Assembly (NCBI GenBank): GCA_008828725.1
Contig: MEHQ01004461.1
Span: 853,681 to 917,680, forward strand
Direction of reading: 5' to 3'
From: Saccharina japonica
Taxonomy: Eukaryota; Sar; Phaeophyceae; Laminariales; Laminariaceae
Length of the DNA: 64,000 nucleotides
Positions within the stretch are counted from its first letter, which is position 1; each line of letters starts with the position of its first letter. The position numbers were made by a program, and so were the translations under genes. A model generated the notes under the pieces. That model worked only from the letters and a program-made list of their open reading frames with translations, had not been told where the DNA came from and did no database searches. This document shows, piece after piece, positions 46,401 to 61,700 of this stretch.

Positions 46401-49400
46401 GCGCCCTCCTAATACTAATAATGGTACATGGACGTGAGTCCAACATCTGATATAAGGATATTAGCCTAACATCTGATAGAAGGATGTCAATCTAACATAT
46501 GATAAGAGGATGTTCGCGTGACATCTGGTTTCAGGTTTGTTACGAGAGGGTCGATACTGCATATTATGAGACACTCGGCTAGCAAAGATGAGTTTCGACG
46601 AAATCCTCGATATCACAGCTGTTGTTTCTTTATTTTCAAGTATTATGAGACAAACAAACGACACATGGGGGTCCGGAGAGGGCCGGTACTGTACTTGTAC
46701 CGAAAGAGTGAATAAGCCATTCACCTTCTTCTGGCGGTGGAGGATGCGCGCGCGCTCCTCCGCGGCGTGGACCTCAGCAGCGTGCTCGGCCTGCCTGGAC
46801 TCGAGGATGCTGGACTGGAAGATGTCTGCGTCTTCGTGCATGCTCTCCACGGCAATCTTGTCCACCATGTCCTTCTCCCACGCCTGTCCGAACAAACGGC
46901 ATAAAAACATGGTATATATTGTTGATGCACAGTAAATATTGTGGATACACGGTATAGTTGGTACACGGTAAATGCTGTGGATACACGGTATGGTTGGTAC
47001 ACGGCAAATGTTGTGGATACACGGTATGGTTGGTGCACGGTAAATGTTGGGTAAACGGTATGATTGACACATGGTAGATAGGGTTGATACACGGTGTAAT
47101 GGGCACACGGTAAACATTGATACAAGGTACGTAGGTACGGATTGGTGCAAGGTATGGATTGGTGTACGGGTATGGTTGGTACACGGTGTATGTGTGTGTT
47201 CTGCACATTGAACAGTTCCTTCTACCCGTCACTACCCAGCACACCTATTGTAGTGTCCGTGCCGATTTTTCATCCTACAGAGACACCAGTTCGTATATAC
47301 ATCACACGGTATGGTTACTTCACGGTATGTCACACGGCGGTGCACAGAGTATGACACGAAGACTGCATGTATGGTTGATAAACTGTACCAGGTACCTATT
47401 ATACATTATACGGTATGGTCAGTACGCGGGTATCATAGGCAGACGACCGCATGCCACACGGTATGGTTACCCTGTTAATAGTATCAGCACTACTATTAAT
47501 ACCGCAGTAGTGTGCATGCAGTAAGAGTAGGGCATATTAGTTAGTATGAATACACCATTTAATAGACAGCACTCTATTGCTATTTTTATTACCTTCTTGT
47601 GCGCCTCGAGGTGAGCCTCCCAGCGCCTTTCGTGTTCCTTCTGGTCCTCTGCCACCTAACAACGAAGACATACAGGTACAGGCACAGCAGTTACGGATAC
47701 GGTTACCATTATATTCTCAGTTGCGGTTCCAATTACTAGTTACTGATACAGTTACTACAGTTACTGTTGTACTTACAGCGGCGGTTACCGTTACAGATAC
47801 AGTTACCGATAGAGTTACCGTTACGTTACCGTTCAAGTTACCGTTACAGCTGAGGTTACCGTTCAAGTTACCGTTACAGCTCAGGTTGCCGTTTAAGTTA
47901 CCGTTACAGGTGAGGTTACCGTTCAAGTTACCGTTACAGCAGTCAGAACAGGTCAAGTGCCATTCCCAACGAAAGGTCGACCATGCATCCATCTACCCAT
48001 CCGCTCAGAGACCAAATCAAGGCAACTACAACAGGCGAGCATCCGTGTGTTTACTACTACTGCTGCTGTATCTCAATCACACCCACAAAAAGGATACCCC
48101 CATGAAAAAAAAACGATTTTCTGCCTTCTACCCTAAACCTTTTGTGCCCAACTCCAAACCAGCGAAGTCGCAAAGTTCCTCACCCAACCCACTGCCCCCC
48201 CCCCCCCCCCCCCATATGATATATTTATAGGTTGGGTTGGCGTCGGTTGGCAACGACGCTGTAAAACACGCCACTCGCTGCGTGAGCTAGACAACCAGGG
48301 TGCCGTTTTTTTTGTTATTTTTTTTGGCGGTCACCAAAGCTGGCGGTCGAGTAGATCATTTGTGCGGGGGGAGAACCTTTGCTCCGCACAAGGGGAATGG
48401 TCGTACCACGTAGTGTTAATATGGTAAGCGTCCGCGAGGCAGTTACATAGTAAAACCCATTGCTGTCTCCGGAAGTGGCCACACCAGAAATTAAATTAAC
48501 TCATTGAAGCTGTCGTCCATATGCAAGTCCGCCTCAGAGGCGGTTCTTAGCAGGATGCAGCTCACCCTCCATGCGACTCGCCAATACCCCACGGCGTTTC
48601 GCGCTTGGTGCAAGCAATGTCTGCCTGGTTGGTGAAAACCCAACGCGCTCCGTCCCGGCATTGTAGGGATGCGAGGGTCTATGGTCATATGACTACGGCC
48701 GTGCACAACATGAGTACACCCCCCCCCCCCCCCCCCGCCTGCTTTTTGTCAGCCACATTTCTTCTGTTTTTTTGTAGTGTTACAGTAGCTGATCCCTAAA
48801 GACCCCAAGACGACTCGGTGGTGACGGAGCGGTATATTTACGTTCCAAAGCACCCCCCTCGTTTACTTTTGGCCCGACCCTAAACATTTACCATTATCAT
48901 TATTAGTACATATATTTATATATATTGTGGGACGTATTGCGGGAGCTAATCCGTTTTTTGGCACGACCCTAAACATCTGCCATTATTGTTGTTTTTGTTT
49001 TTGTGGTATTGCAGGAGCTGATCCGTAAGACGAAGGACTCGGTGGTGAAGGAGAAGGAGGACGAGGACGCCCGCATGAAGTCCCAGGCCAAGCGCCTCGA
49101 CTACATCACCCGCGCCCTCCGTATCGAGGAGATGCCTGTGCTGCGCAACAAGTACAACAACCAGGTAAGCGGAGAGAGGGGGGAACTGGGAAGGGGAGGG
49201 GGAGGGGTGGATGAGAAGGAGAGAAAGAGGACGAAATAGAGAGGAAGGGGGAACGAGAAGACAGAGATACAATGAAAGCGAGAGGGATAGACAGAATAAA
49301 AGGGAAAGCCCNNNNNNNNNNNNNNNNNNNNNNNNNNNNNNNNNNNNNNNNNNNNNNNNNNNNNNNGGGTGCTTTGTAACGGAAATATAACACTATATAT

Positions 49401-50352
49401 GTGCCAAAATGTAAGGGTCGCTTCGATGAAATCGTAGGAATATTTACACGATACAGAAGTGAAATACGTAATTGGTACGAGTACCAGGTACCAGGTTTAT
49501 ATACTCGTAGCAAGATCGGGTGTTCCTATATACCAGTACCAGGTATCCACAGTAGTAGTCTAACGCACCTCCCTGCCAGACTTGTCCATCTTGTCCACGT
49601 TGTCGACCTTCTTGCCCAGTCGTGCGAGCATCTCCTTCGTCTGCTGCAGCTCCAGCTCGCGCTCGATCTTTTACCGTTAACGACAAACAAACGAAAAAAA
49701 AACACACACACAACAAAAAGACAGAAACCAAAGCAAATATAACAGGCGAGGTGAGCACAGAACGTTTGGTGACTCTCATTGTAAGCCGACATTTGTCACG
49801 TCGTTTGAAACCGGCGATATGTATGCACATAATGAAGATGGTCCTACTTCCCACCAAAAACATGAACCAAGATGTGACCGCAACACAGGCACAACACGAA
49901 AACAAAAAATCGCTGCATATGTAGTCTACCTTCGGCGCATTCCGGGTATTATACTATAGTACGAATGGCAGGGGTGGGAATTATCTGGGTGATAGTACAG
50001 TATCATAGGTGAAATTCGCTACATTTGTACCACGACCATTACTGCTACTACTACTATTGCTACTACCACTACCACCACTACTACTACTGCTACTACAGTA
50101 CTGCTATTACTACTGCTACTGCTTCTACTACTACTGCTACTGCTTCTACTACTACTGCTACTGCTTCTACTACTACTACTGCTGCTACTACTGCTACTAC
50201 TACTATTACTACTACTATTACTACTACCACTACCACTACTCCTGCTACTACTACCACCACTACTACTACCACTACCACCACTACCACCACTACTACTACT
50301 GCTACTACTACTACTACTACTACCACCACTACTACTACTACTACTACTGCTG

Positions 50353-50398
<46 letters not shown>

Positions 50399-53300
50399 CA
50401 CTACTACCACTACCACTTCTCCTGCTACTACTACCACCACTACTACTACCACTACCACTACCACCACTACTACTGCTGCTACTACTCACCCGCTGCATCT
50501 TCTCCTTCTCGCGGATCTTGGCCTCCCTGGCCAGCCTGTAGGCCTCCTCGGACTTGCGCTTGGCTTCCTCTTCCAGGCGCACCCTAATCGCCACCACAAT
50601 AATAATGCCAGCACCACAAGAACACGAAACGGCAGTACAAAAATCATCAGCAACACCAAAACTACAAAAATACCCCTCGATTGTGAGACGTCCTGTTGAG
50701 AGGTTTTCGTCAGGTCCGTAGGTGTTCTTGCAACGTTGATTATTTTTCGTTTCTCTAACTCATACTGGTACAGTGGGGGTCTCCCAATAAGGCGGTATGC
50801 CGATATAAGGCGGTATCCCGATATAAGGCGGTCAAAATCGCTTGGCGCGACTGGGGAATTGCCGTCAAAGCCTGGAAGGAGAAAGGCCGCTTCCCTCTAT
50901 AAGGCGGTCATATTGCTGTCTTTGGCACACCGCCGCCTTAATGGGGGACCCCTGCTGCACATATATCTTACAACAGATAACCAACTGTTTGTGTCGTGTC
51001 TGAATAAAAGACGGTCATCGTGTGCAGTACGTATTTATATTTTGTTTTGTTTTCGTTAGGAGACCTACTGTCCCTACAGTGATAGTATTAATAGTATGCT
51101 TGCCACCCAATAATGTGTAGCGCATAATTCAATCCGATATAAACCAGTTGAAATACTCGTGCTCGTTGCCTCTCGGGGGGTAAACCGTACCCGTACCGAT
51201 GCTCGTTCGTAAGAAAGGTCAATACGTCCTGGCAAAACGCCTCGAGAGAGCCACCTTTGATTTATCTTCCGTTTCCATCGTTTCGACTTCGAGATACATA
51301 GTCGTTGCAAACTACTGTAACTCTCAGGAATACTTCTACTGTGCGTAGTATCAATGATGAAATACAGATAAGAGTTTGAGGTCCAGCAGCAACAGCAGCA
51401 GCAGCAGGAGCAGCACCAGCAACAGAAGCACAATTAATAACACTGTCGTAGGTTTGGTGTCTGTACCGTACCTGGCTTCCTCCCTGGCCTTGTCCTGCTC
51501 CCTGCGCTCGGCCTCTTCCTTCCGCTTCTCGATGATGTTCTTCCGGTTCAGCGCGTCCGTGTGCTCTCGCGGCATTCCGCTCACCTGGTGCAACCAAACA
51601 AAAAAAAAACGCAAAACGTTTACACACGCACGTTCTTCACTTTTACGCCAGTTTTGTGGCCAATCCTCCAAACCTTGTGGATGTCATGTCTACTACTGTG
51701 GTCCCCTGCAGATAGTATTACTACTGTAGTATTACCCTGTCTCGCCCGTTTTGGAGAGCGATCGGCGGTGTCACATGTATGTGGACATACCTATAAATGT
51801 GCAGTTGCAGGTCGTTACGTTACCTGCCGGTCGCTATATGCGTAGTAGCTGGCCGTTACACAAACCTATAAAGGTGCAGTTGCTGGTCGTTACGTTACCT
51901 GCCGGTCGCTAGTTAATCGCGGGCTGGCCGTTACCCTTTCGTCAAAAGACTGCTCCGGCCATCCTCGGTGATATCGAAGATTTCGTCGAAACTATGTGTG
52001 TGCTACCTCAACCGCGCGTACATATATTTATAAAACAAAAATAATAAAAAAAACAGCTGTGAGATCGAGAATTTCGCCGAAACTCCTATTTGCAAGCTGA
52101 GTCATACCATACTCCATATGTAAAGCATATGTAAAGCATGAAATTATTTTAGAATCTGAATGTGAGTGAGTGTGAGTGTGTGTGTGCGTATGAGTGTGAG
52201 TGTGCGTGTGAGTGACTAGTGACTCACCACCCGGTCAAAGAACGCCATCCTCTGCTGCTTCGTCGTCTGCTCCACCGGGTTGACGAGGGTCACGGCCACC
52301 TGAAGCTGCGCTGCCAAGGTCGTGAGCTGCGTGCGCATGGAGTCGCTCTCCATCACTTCGCCGCCGAAGCGGAGGCAGCGAGCCTGGACAAAACAAAACA
52401 AATAAACAAGCCACAAAACAATTGCCGGTATAAGGGATCGAGGTTGTTATAGCGTGTCACTGAGTGCCACCGGTGTCTTTGCTAAGGTCATTGCACACCC
52501 CAATAGTAGCCGCACCCCCCCACCGTCTATTATATGCTGTTGCTGCAAAAAAGGGCTAGCTCTCCAGAGTCACAAAACAAGTAACGCCCTACTCGTAGTT
52601 CTCCAGTCACAAACAAGTAATGTCTCGGCTGCGGTGTTTCTGTAGATACACACACGCGAATATAGCGGGGATTTAACTGGGCGCGACCGACGATTGAACG
52701 GCTGGCATAAAATAACGCTGCTGCTGCTGCTCCTGCTGCTGCTGTAGACAGACTACATGGAACGTTGTACGCACCTTGTGGTCGACGGTGACCTTGACCT
52801 GCCTCTGCTTGACAGCCCTCACGATCAGCTTCTCCACCTCCTGGAAGGAAAGGTTAACCCCTGAAAGGTACGTCTGGATTAAAAGAAAAACAGACAACAC
52901 AAAATTAAGATGAAAAAAAAAAACACGGCACAACCAAAAAAAGAGGACGATGACGCACATGAATATTAGCACGACCAAAGAGGATGATGACGGAGATGGG
53001 AGATTAGCACGGCAATGCTAACGGTGACGACGACAATGATAACGATCACGGAGCGACGATGACAACACTGACGACGATAGCGGTAACACTAATCCAAAAC
53101 GACGGCAACAAAAAACGATCACGAATACGACGACCTAAACGGAACTATTCCCATAATAACAACGACGGCAAAGTTGCCGATAACCACCATAATGAGGGAA
53201 AACGGCGACGATGACGATATACGAGCATGCGGGCAAACGGCGTGACAAAACGTATTTGGTAAGACAACCGTGACAACGCCACACAAAAAAAAATATCGGG

Positions 53301-55741
53301 ATCCCGCCAATGCACTACAAAGTAACGCCTCAAGACGGTACGACACGAAAAGGCGTGTTTGTAACGGGAAAGGTTTCTTCCGGTTTGATAAGTTATATGC
53401 ACTCGAGATGGGCGGTAGGGTACCTTCTCGAAAAAAGCAAAGATAAATCCGGCCACAATTCCATTCACCATGGGTCCTTTTACTCGTACCATTGTCTATT
53501 CATTTCGAGTTATGAAAAAACAACGAACTGCTAACCGTAGAGGGAAGAAACTGCCCGTGTAATCTTGCTTGCAAACTCAATCAAATACCAGCTACACAAC
53601 CAACCAACCAACGAAGTCATGGCAACAACCTAACGAAAGCAACTCACAGAATTCGTGTAACAGTTCAACCAACGAAGGAAACAAAATCGTTGAACTAACA
53701 GCAACCAGCAGGTAGTAATAGTGAACAAGTCAATAAGAGATGGAACAAACGAAATCGTGGAAACCCTATCGACCTAAATCAACGAAATCATGGAACGAAC
53801 AAACACGTCAACGATAAGGACTTGGACAAATAATGAACATTCGAGGGGCGGAGACAGACCTGCAGCTTCTCGAGGGTGACGGTGTGGTAGACGGAGGACA
53901 GCTGGGCCAGTAGACGAAGCACCACGATGCGCTCCAGCGACGGGACGTAGCTGCACCGATGACCAATCAGCACGAGGGGGAAAAGAGCCAAAGAAACATG
54001 AGTCAGTTGAACTTACAGTACGTACAGCCAAAGTATTTGAGCATAAACTGTAAAAAGAACAAATCAAACGGAGCAACGGAACAAAAGAGAAGAAAACAGG
54101 AGAAGCAAAGAAAACAAGAAGAAACAAAATAAATCAAAACAGGAAAACTTACAAAAATACAAAGAAGAAAACAAATTCGGCAACACATAAATGACCCAAC
54201 AAATAACCAAGAAAAATAAAAAAAGGAGAAACCAAGAAACATATATTTAAAAAAAGGTAAAAAAAACACTGAACAAATACGAGACTGAGAAATACGAGAC
54301 TGGTGTATTGGAATGGTGGAGAGATGGGGCCATCCAGACGAAGGACGAACGTGAAAACGAAACAAAATGCGGCTGTATTTCAGGACAGAGAAACGCAAAT
54401 ATACAATTGCGATCAGAGAAACGCACTTGTACTTTTTCCTACCAGAGAAACGCACACCATCTCCTATTAATACCTCTCAGGGCGGAAATGTGAGGACCAT
54501 TGAGTTAAAAACATGAAGACCAAACGCTCCATAGATTTCGCCTGAATTCTACAGCCTCAGATTGCGTCCCCTTCATACGGGATGTACACCCTGCATGAGG
54601 ACATAAAAAACCCGTAAGTATGCGCGATCGAAGTTTTATACTCAGCTAGCAAAGATGAGTTTCGACGAAATCCTCGAGCTCACAGATGTTGTTTTTTTTT
54701 ATTTATTGTACATTTCGGCGTGAGTTCTGGGTACCGTACCTGGCGACGTCTCCTCCGGTTTTCGTGAGGCTCTGGAGGTGCGGCTGGGAGTCTTTGACGA
54801 TGCTCATCGGTCTGAAGTTGGTCTCCACGATGTTGTACAGGGCCAGCACATCGGAGGACACCTGCCATGCAGTACAGTATATACCATAGCATAGCACACG
54901 ACCATCGATCCAGTGGACAGTCATCCGATCAAAAAAGAAGACAGCAACAGCAGCAACAACAGAGAGAGTGTGGTCAGCATATACTCTCAGGCGCGGTAAG
55001 CATACTGGCAGTATACATATACTGGCAGTATACTGTCAGTATTATACTGGCGGTATACATATACTGGCAGTATACATATACCAGCAGTATATATTTAGTA
55101 TATGTATACCGGAGAGTGTAGTTAGCATTTTTCTCTCAGGCTTGGTCAACATGCTTTCAGTATACATATACTGCTAGTATATATACTGCCAATATACTGT
55201 CAGTATATATATACCGAAGAGATTGTGGTCAGCATTTTTCTCTCAGGCGTGGTAAGCATGCCAGCAGTATACATATACTAGCAGTATACTGTCATTATAT
55301 ATATATACCGGAGCGAGTGTGGTCAGCACATTTCTCTCAGGTGTGGTAAACATGCTGGCAGTACCCAGCCCCTGCATCATGTAAGCAATTACCTGGGCAA
55401 GGACGCCCTTCTTGACGAGCTCCTCTAGGAGGGCCTCGCGGGAAGGGTCGGTGCTGAATCGGAGCAGGGTGGCCATGCGCTGGTTCTTCTGCTTCGACAG
55501 GTCATCTTCGTCGAACAGCTGGTTCGCGGAGTCAGACCTAACACGTTACATAAAAGCATTGGAAGGGGGACGGATAATAAGGTTAGCAGGATATACCGAC
55601 GAGCATGTAAACATGTTTGTACCGACGAACAGACAGACAGACCGACCGTCAAGGCAGAGAGAAAGGTGGACAGAGAGACAGAGACAGAGACAGAGACAGA
55701 GAGACAGAGACAGAGAGACAGAGACAGAGAGACAGAGAGAC

Positions 55742-55798
<57 letters not shown>

Positions 55799-58700
55799 GG
55801 CAGGCACAGACAGCGAGACAAAGCCAGCCAGCGAGACAGACAGAAAGCCAGCCACGACAGACGGCAAGACAAAAAAAAAAAGACAAAAAAACAGACCGGT
55901 CGACGGCACGACGGATAGTAGGCAGATAGCTGAACCCTGTACCTAATCTGCGGGATAGAGATGGCCGCGAGAAGCACGCAGTTGGCCTGGCTGGTCTTGG
56001 CCTCGCTGGTGAGGGTCTTGTTGTACTCGCTGCCCAGTGAGTAGAACTTGTACCTGCACTCACAGAGAAAAAAAGAAAGAAAACAAAAATGCAGGGAGGC
56101 GGGACGCGAAGGTTAAAGCAGGAGAACGTAGACGGGACAAAAAAAGGGCGCGGGGCGGAAAACACATGATTCTCATCACAATTGTCATCATCATCATCGC
56201 CATCATTCCACGACAATATTACATTATATTACCACCACCACCGCCACCACCAACAGCATCATCATCGTGATAAACATCTCGCCATGAACATGAATAGGAT
56301 TGTCGACAAGATCAAGGTCGACACCAAGATAACAGCGCCAATCGTCGCGAGAGATCTAGATATACCTGCTCGACAACACCCAGCTACAGCAGCTGGGAAC
56401 CAGCAAAGCACCTATTCAAAATGCATCCGGGTAATACTGCAAAACCAGGTACCACTTTGAGCACAAGTATCCATGAGGATAAGGAGTGCTTAAAACATTC
56501 GTATGCAGGCCAAAAGATCCTTCGATTTTTGTCCCGAGCAGGTATTGGTACATCCAGTAGCAACATATGCACATACTGCACAAAATATTACACACTAACG
56601 TAATGCGTAGACTGCCAAACATCACACAGCAACCCAACGCGCATCACCCCTTACTTGAGGGAAAAACTACTTGGTTTTAGTGTAGAACGCATTTTGCAGC
56701 AGTACAAGGGTTACAAAATCCTTTTGGCACTGCACGATCATATAGACAATCGAGTACTAAAACTCGGAATAACCCCAAAAAGGGATTCCGGTCCTTAATC
56801 CATTCAGAACTGAACAAAAATGAGCCACGAAAAAATGTCCCACATTAATTCCAAGTAGTTTGTCCCCAAATTCGTGGGAGCACTTTTTAAGGGTTAACCC
56901 ATTCAGAACTGAAGAAGTGTCCCACACTAATTCCGAGTAGATTGTCCCCCATATTCGTGGGACCAGTTCTTAAGGGGTTAAAATGATTTTACTGTACGTA
57001 CTATCAATAGTAGTAAAAGTAAACTGACCAAGCGTAGGCGTGGAAGAGGTAGTTCTCGCTGACCCAGAAGATGCGCGTCAGCTTCTCGTAGTAGCTGGCC
57101 ATCAGCTTGGCCTTGGGCGTCTTCTTCCCGATCTGCATGATGTTGTAGATGTCCTCCACCGTGCGGAACCCCTCCGTCCACAGCTCAAGACCCGCGGCGA
57201 CCTCAAGCTGAGCGAAGCGAGTCTGCAGGTGGAGCTCGATGCCGTCGTTCGTCCACCCCTCCCACCCGCGCAGGCGGTTCGTGGTCTGATTTGATTGGTC
57301 AACGAAACGAACAGGGCGCAACAAAAAGATTGGTCAGAGAAATGACAAACCGGGCATCAAAGCTACAAAAAACGATTGGTCAGCGAAGCTACAGCCACGA
57401 GAAAAACAAGGGGGAAGCGGTTTCAACATCAAACCACGCGTCGCGAATGGCCAACGAAAGCGACACAGCAAACAAACAAAAACGGAACGCGATTGGCCAG
57501 CAGAACGACACGGCTACGAAAAACAAAACGAAAACAATTCGTCAGCGAAACAACATAAATTGCAACATGGAATACAGAACAAGCACGCCCGATTAGCGTC
57601 TCTTCGCGTATCGCGCAGCTAACAAAGTTGAGTTCCAAACGCTTAATCGTTTGTCTCCGGGACTGCCAGTGGACGTGCTCACCTGTGCGGCGGAGTGCTT
57701 CTGCAGGTTGGAGATGTGCTGCCTCAGGGTTTCACAGAGGCGGCGCAACTCGGTGGTCCTCTCGTACGTCCTGTTCCAGCCACAACGGTCATAAAGCAGG
57801 CGGCGCTAACGGTCATAAATATGATACGTGCTTCGAGCAGCAGTGCTATAATTCGGGGCGATTGAATATTTGGGGGCCGACTTCCAACGACCATTCACCA
57901 CGCCCGACGACAATCAATACGACCAACGACCATTCCCTGCGTCCAACGACCATTAACCACGCCCAACGACCATTCACCACATCCAACGACCATTCGCCAT
58001 GTACAACGACCATTCACTGCGTACAACGACCATCAAACTGCCAAGCGTCTGTGAGTAAGTAGGTTCAAGCAACCGCAAGTTGACAGTTGGCAACGATGCT
58101 GCGAGCAAGTTGTGCAACTCCTTACAGAGTAGTTTCGACACAAAAAACATGACACGCTACATATAACCCAGCATGTTTTTGTCCGTTTTCGTCCGTTTTC
58201 GTCCGTTTTGGCCTCTGCAGTCCCAAAAGGGATCAGATGTGCATCCACGTTGTTTGGGGCAAACTACTTGGATTTAGTGTAGGCCAATTCATATTTGCAG
58301 CGGTTGAGGGGTTAAGTCCCGCGTTTCGGGACGTTTGCAAGCGGTCACATGAGAAAAAAAAAATCGGAATTCAACATTTACACTCGGGACGTAAAATAAT
58401 TACAATACTGGCGTACGGGTTCGGAGCGCTTTTAGTAATTCGGAAAACAATGAATACCTACTGTCACAGCCGTCACTAGTTTCGACGAAGTCCTCAATCT
58501 CACAGTTGATATTGGTTTTTGTTATTATAGAAATACACAAGGTTAAGCTTAAGGTTCTTCGGGATTGTGGTCCCAAGCTTAAAAGGAAGAACATAGCAGG
58601 CGTTCGTTCCTCGTATATATCAGGTACTCGTGCGTACGAGCTGGTCCAGCCTAGACAGTAACATCTACTTAATTGGCGTTTTCACACCCGTTTCGAAACG

Positions 58701-61700
58701 AAATAGCTCCAAACTTGGCAGATGTGTTGCGGAGCCTATAATGCACACGCAGACGTTTAAATTTTTGGAATCTGATTTATTTTCGTCAAGAAACTCTATT
58801 TCGAGTAAACCCCGTCACACTCGGAGATTTTCGGTACTCAAATCTCGATAAAAGTCCGGAAAAGGCGTGCTGCGGATGACGCTGAAACTCGGCGTGGAAA
58901 CTCCTCAAGGTATTACGAAACGATCGACACCTTTGTCATCGCCTAATTCGTTTTCGATCACGAGATATCGCGAGCGCAAGATCCCCATACAAAGTTAAGA
59001 TATTACGATGAGCGACACAAAAATCTCGTTTCGGGATCCAATTTTTCGAATTTTGACCTAAAATTTTGACACGTGATTTGAAGTGCATTTGCGCAGGCAT
59101 TCAAGCGTGCACCCCGTGACTTTTCCTTTTTTTCGCCTATATTTTGGCCAAAATATCAATTGGAGTTACATTGAAACCCTCTTAACCCCCCCAACATTGT
59201 TTTTTTCTGGGATGCACGCTTGAATAGTTGTGTTCTACAATGAAGTGTCCCCACACCAAATGTCAGATCCAAATTCGAAAAACTGAGCCCCGAAAGTGCA
59301 TTTGAATGGGGCGTTCTTTTCTTGGCCGGACCAGCTCGTAGCCACCGGGGAAAACAAGCAACACAAGGAAAAAAAATAAACTCTTGAAAGCTCAAGACGA
59401 ACAACACAAAAAAAGCGATCGAAAGCTCAAGAAAAAAGAAAGTACGAAGCCACCGGGCAAGTAACCGGGAAGGTAACACCGACCAGCTCAAACAAGTTTA
59501 TAGTTCATTCTACCGCACAATTAAATCATACAGGTGTAGTCTACGAGCTACGAGCACAAAAATATGTACAAACAAAAAGCGCGTACCTGCAGAAGTTGAA
59601 GGCCTTGATGCACGTGGCGTGGTAGACGTGCTCGAGCTTGGTGTTCGTCTTGAGGATGTCCAGGACGGCGCGGTACGTCTCCCAGAGGAACTTGAGCCAG
59701 GGCACCACCATCTCGCGGTCGGTCCTCTCCTTCTCCCCGTCCTCCGTCATGGTGGAAAGCATGATGCTCTCGGGGGTTGCCTCGGCCTCGAGGTCTCCTA
59801 CCTTCGCGGCTTCCATCAAGGACATCTGATGGCATACAAAAGTACATAAATATAATAAGGGTGGGTGGGTGGGTGGGTGGGTGGGTGGATGGATGGATGG
59901 ATGGATGGATCGATGGATCGATGGATGAATGGATGCACACATAAAAAAAATGAACAGATGAGTGGCTAGGTGGGTGAGTGGGTGGTTGGGTGCGTGTATG
60001 TAATGAAACATTCGGGAAGTATGCAAGGGTTCCGTTTTCATCGGTAGTCTATACGATACGCAGGGGGGAAATGGGTGGTGGAAGGAGATCTCACATCCCC
60101 ACCAAAACATCGACAGCTTTTAAACCAAGTTAAATGAGGGCTGTACTCCCCGCAGAACAGCGCCGATAGCCTGCCCTGTTTGCTAGGGACGCACACGTGA
60201 ACCATACCCACATTTTACAGCACTTGTCTTGTTATCTTTCTCCGTCACTTATTACACTCACGTGTTGTTTCCCACTCCAAATTTCGTTTATTTTGCACTT
60301 CTGATTTCTGTGTTTTCCACCCTATGTATGTTATCCTCTTCTCTCACCTGGTCAGCCTTCTTCCTGCTCGTGGTGGCACGCTTCTCGGCTTGGTCTACGA
60401 GGTAGTTGATGATAACCTGTGCCATTTCGGAAGACGTGCGTTTTGACATGCGTTATTATAAGAGCATGCCAACCGAAAAGAGGAACGAAAACGAGAAAGT
60501 ATTTCGATATCGCGATCGGTCGCAAACCGAAACAGCAGCATCTTGTCGCCGACCTTGCTGCCCTCAAACCCGACGCCCAAAAGCCAAGCGACAAAAAAAA
60601 ACGGCCGGCAACAAAACAACTAGGCACCTCGAGCGAGCCCGGCGCCTGCTGCTGCGCCATGTTGCGGTACTGATGAAGACCGTCTTTGGCCTGCCTGTGC
60701 TGCTGCAGCTGGACGCAGAGGTCCATGTACTTGAGCATGATCGTCTCGTACGCCGTCTGCCATGTCTTGTAACGCCTGCGGAGACGAAAACGAAAAACGA
60801 AAAAAAGAGCACACAAGAAAAAGAGAGTTAAAAAACAAAATGAAAAAAATCACAGGTTTTTGCTTCTTCGGTTAGAACTTTTGGAGTTGGCGTTTCCTTA
60901 CCCGAGGGAACTAACTTTCTTCAATACGTCAAGCTCTTTGGTGTGCGGGACATCGCAATGACCGTATTGTTTGGGAGAGAACACGCCACTGCTATTGTAC
61001 GGTACATCTATTAATAATTTAGTATTAGTACAGGACACGGGAAGCACGGGAGCACGGGATTGTTAGGACGGGAACAAGCCACAACGGTACGTCATGGTAT
61101 AAGATGTTTTCGTACGAGACACGGCGAGCACGGTATCGCTTGGACTTCGTGCGCGACTAGTACTATTAATAGTAACAAAAGTACTGTACGTAGCACCATT
61201 ATTTGTGTGCACGTCATGCGTTACTACTACTACTAATCTGTATACCAGGTATCAATTAGGGTAATAGCGCATACGGTGCTTTATAGACGAAAAAAACGCC
61301 CCCTTTTAGTAAAGCTTGGGGCATACAACTGGATGCGCAAAATTTGAGCCGATCACAATCCAAGAAAATACCGGAAATTTCTGGAACTACCGCATGCTTG
61401 GGAACAAAATTATATAAATATGCCATACGTCACCACGATGAACGAACTAAAACTTGTATACTAGTGCTGCTATGGTATGCCCTAAAACACTTTAACGCTA
61501 AGAGAGTGTCAGAAGTAGAGGATATTCTCACGGTGCCAGAGGCACTCCGAAGGTGTCCTAAGTATTCTATAACATCACCCACTCTCCGCTCGAAGCGGCC
61601 CGGGTTATAGTAAGGGGTTATTTAGACGACGCACAACATGCTACACAATCTGAAACCCTGACCACAGCATGCGCAAACGACGATGATGAAATACGAAGAA

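Noticed and set aside
50009-50699. Ser/Thr/Tyr-rich frames of ~190-224 codons on both strands
   Set aside because: Produced by the CTA/CCA triplet tract in an intron.
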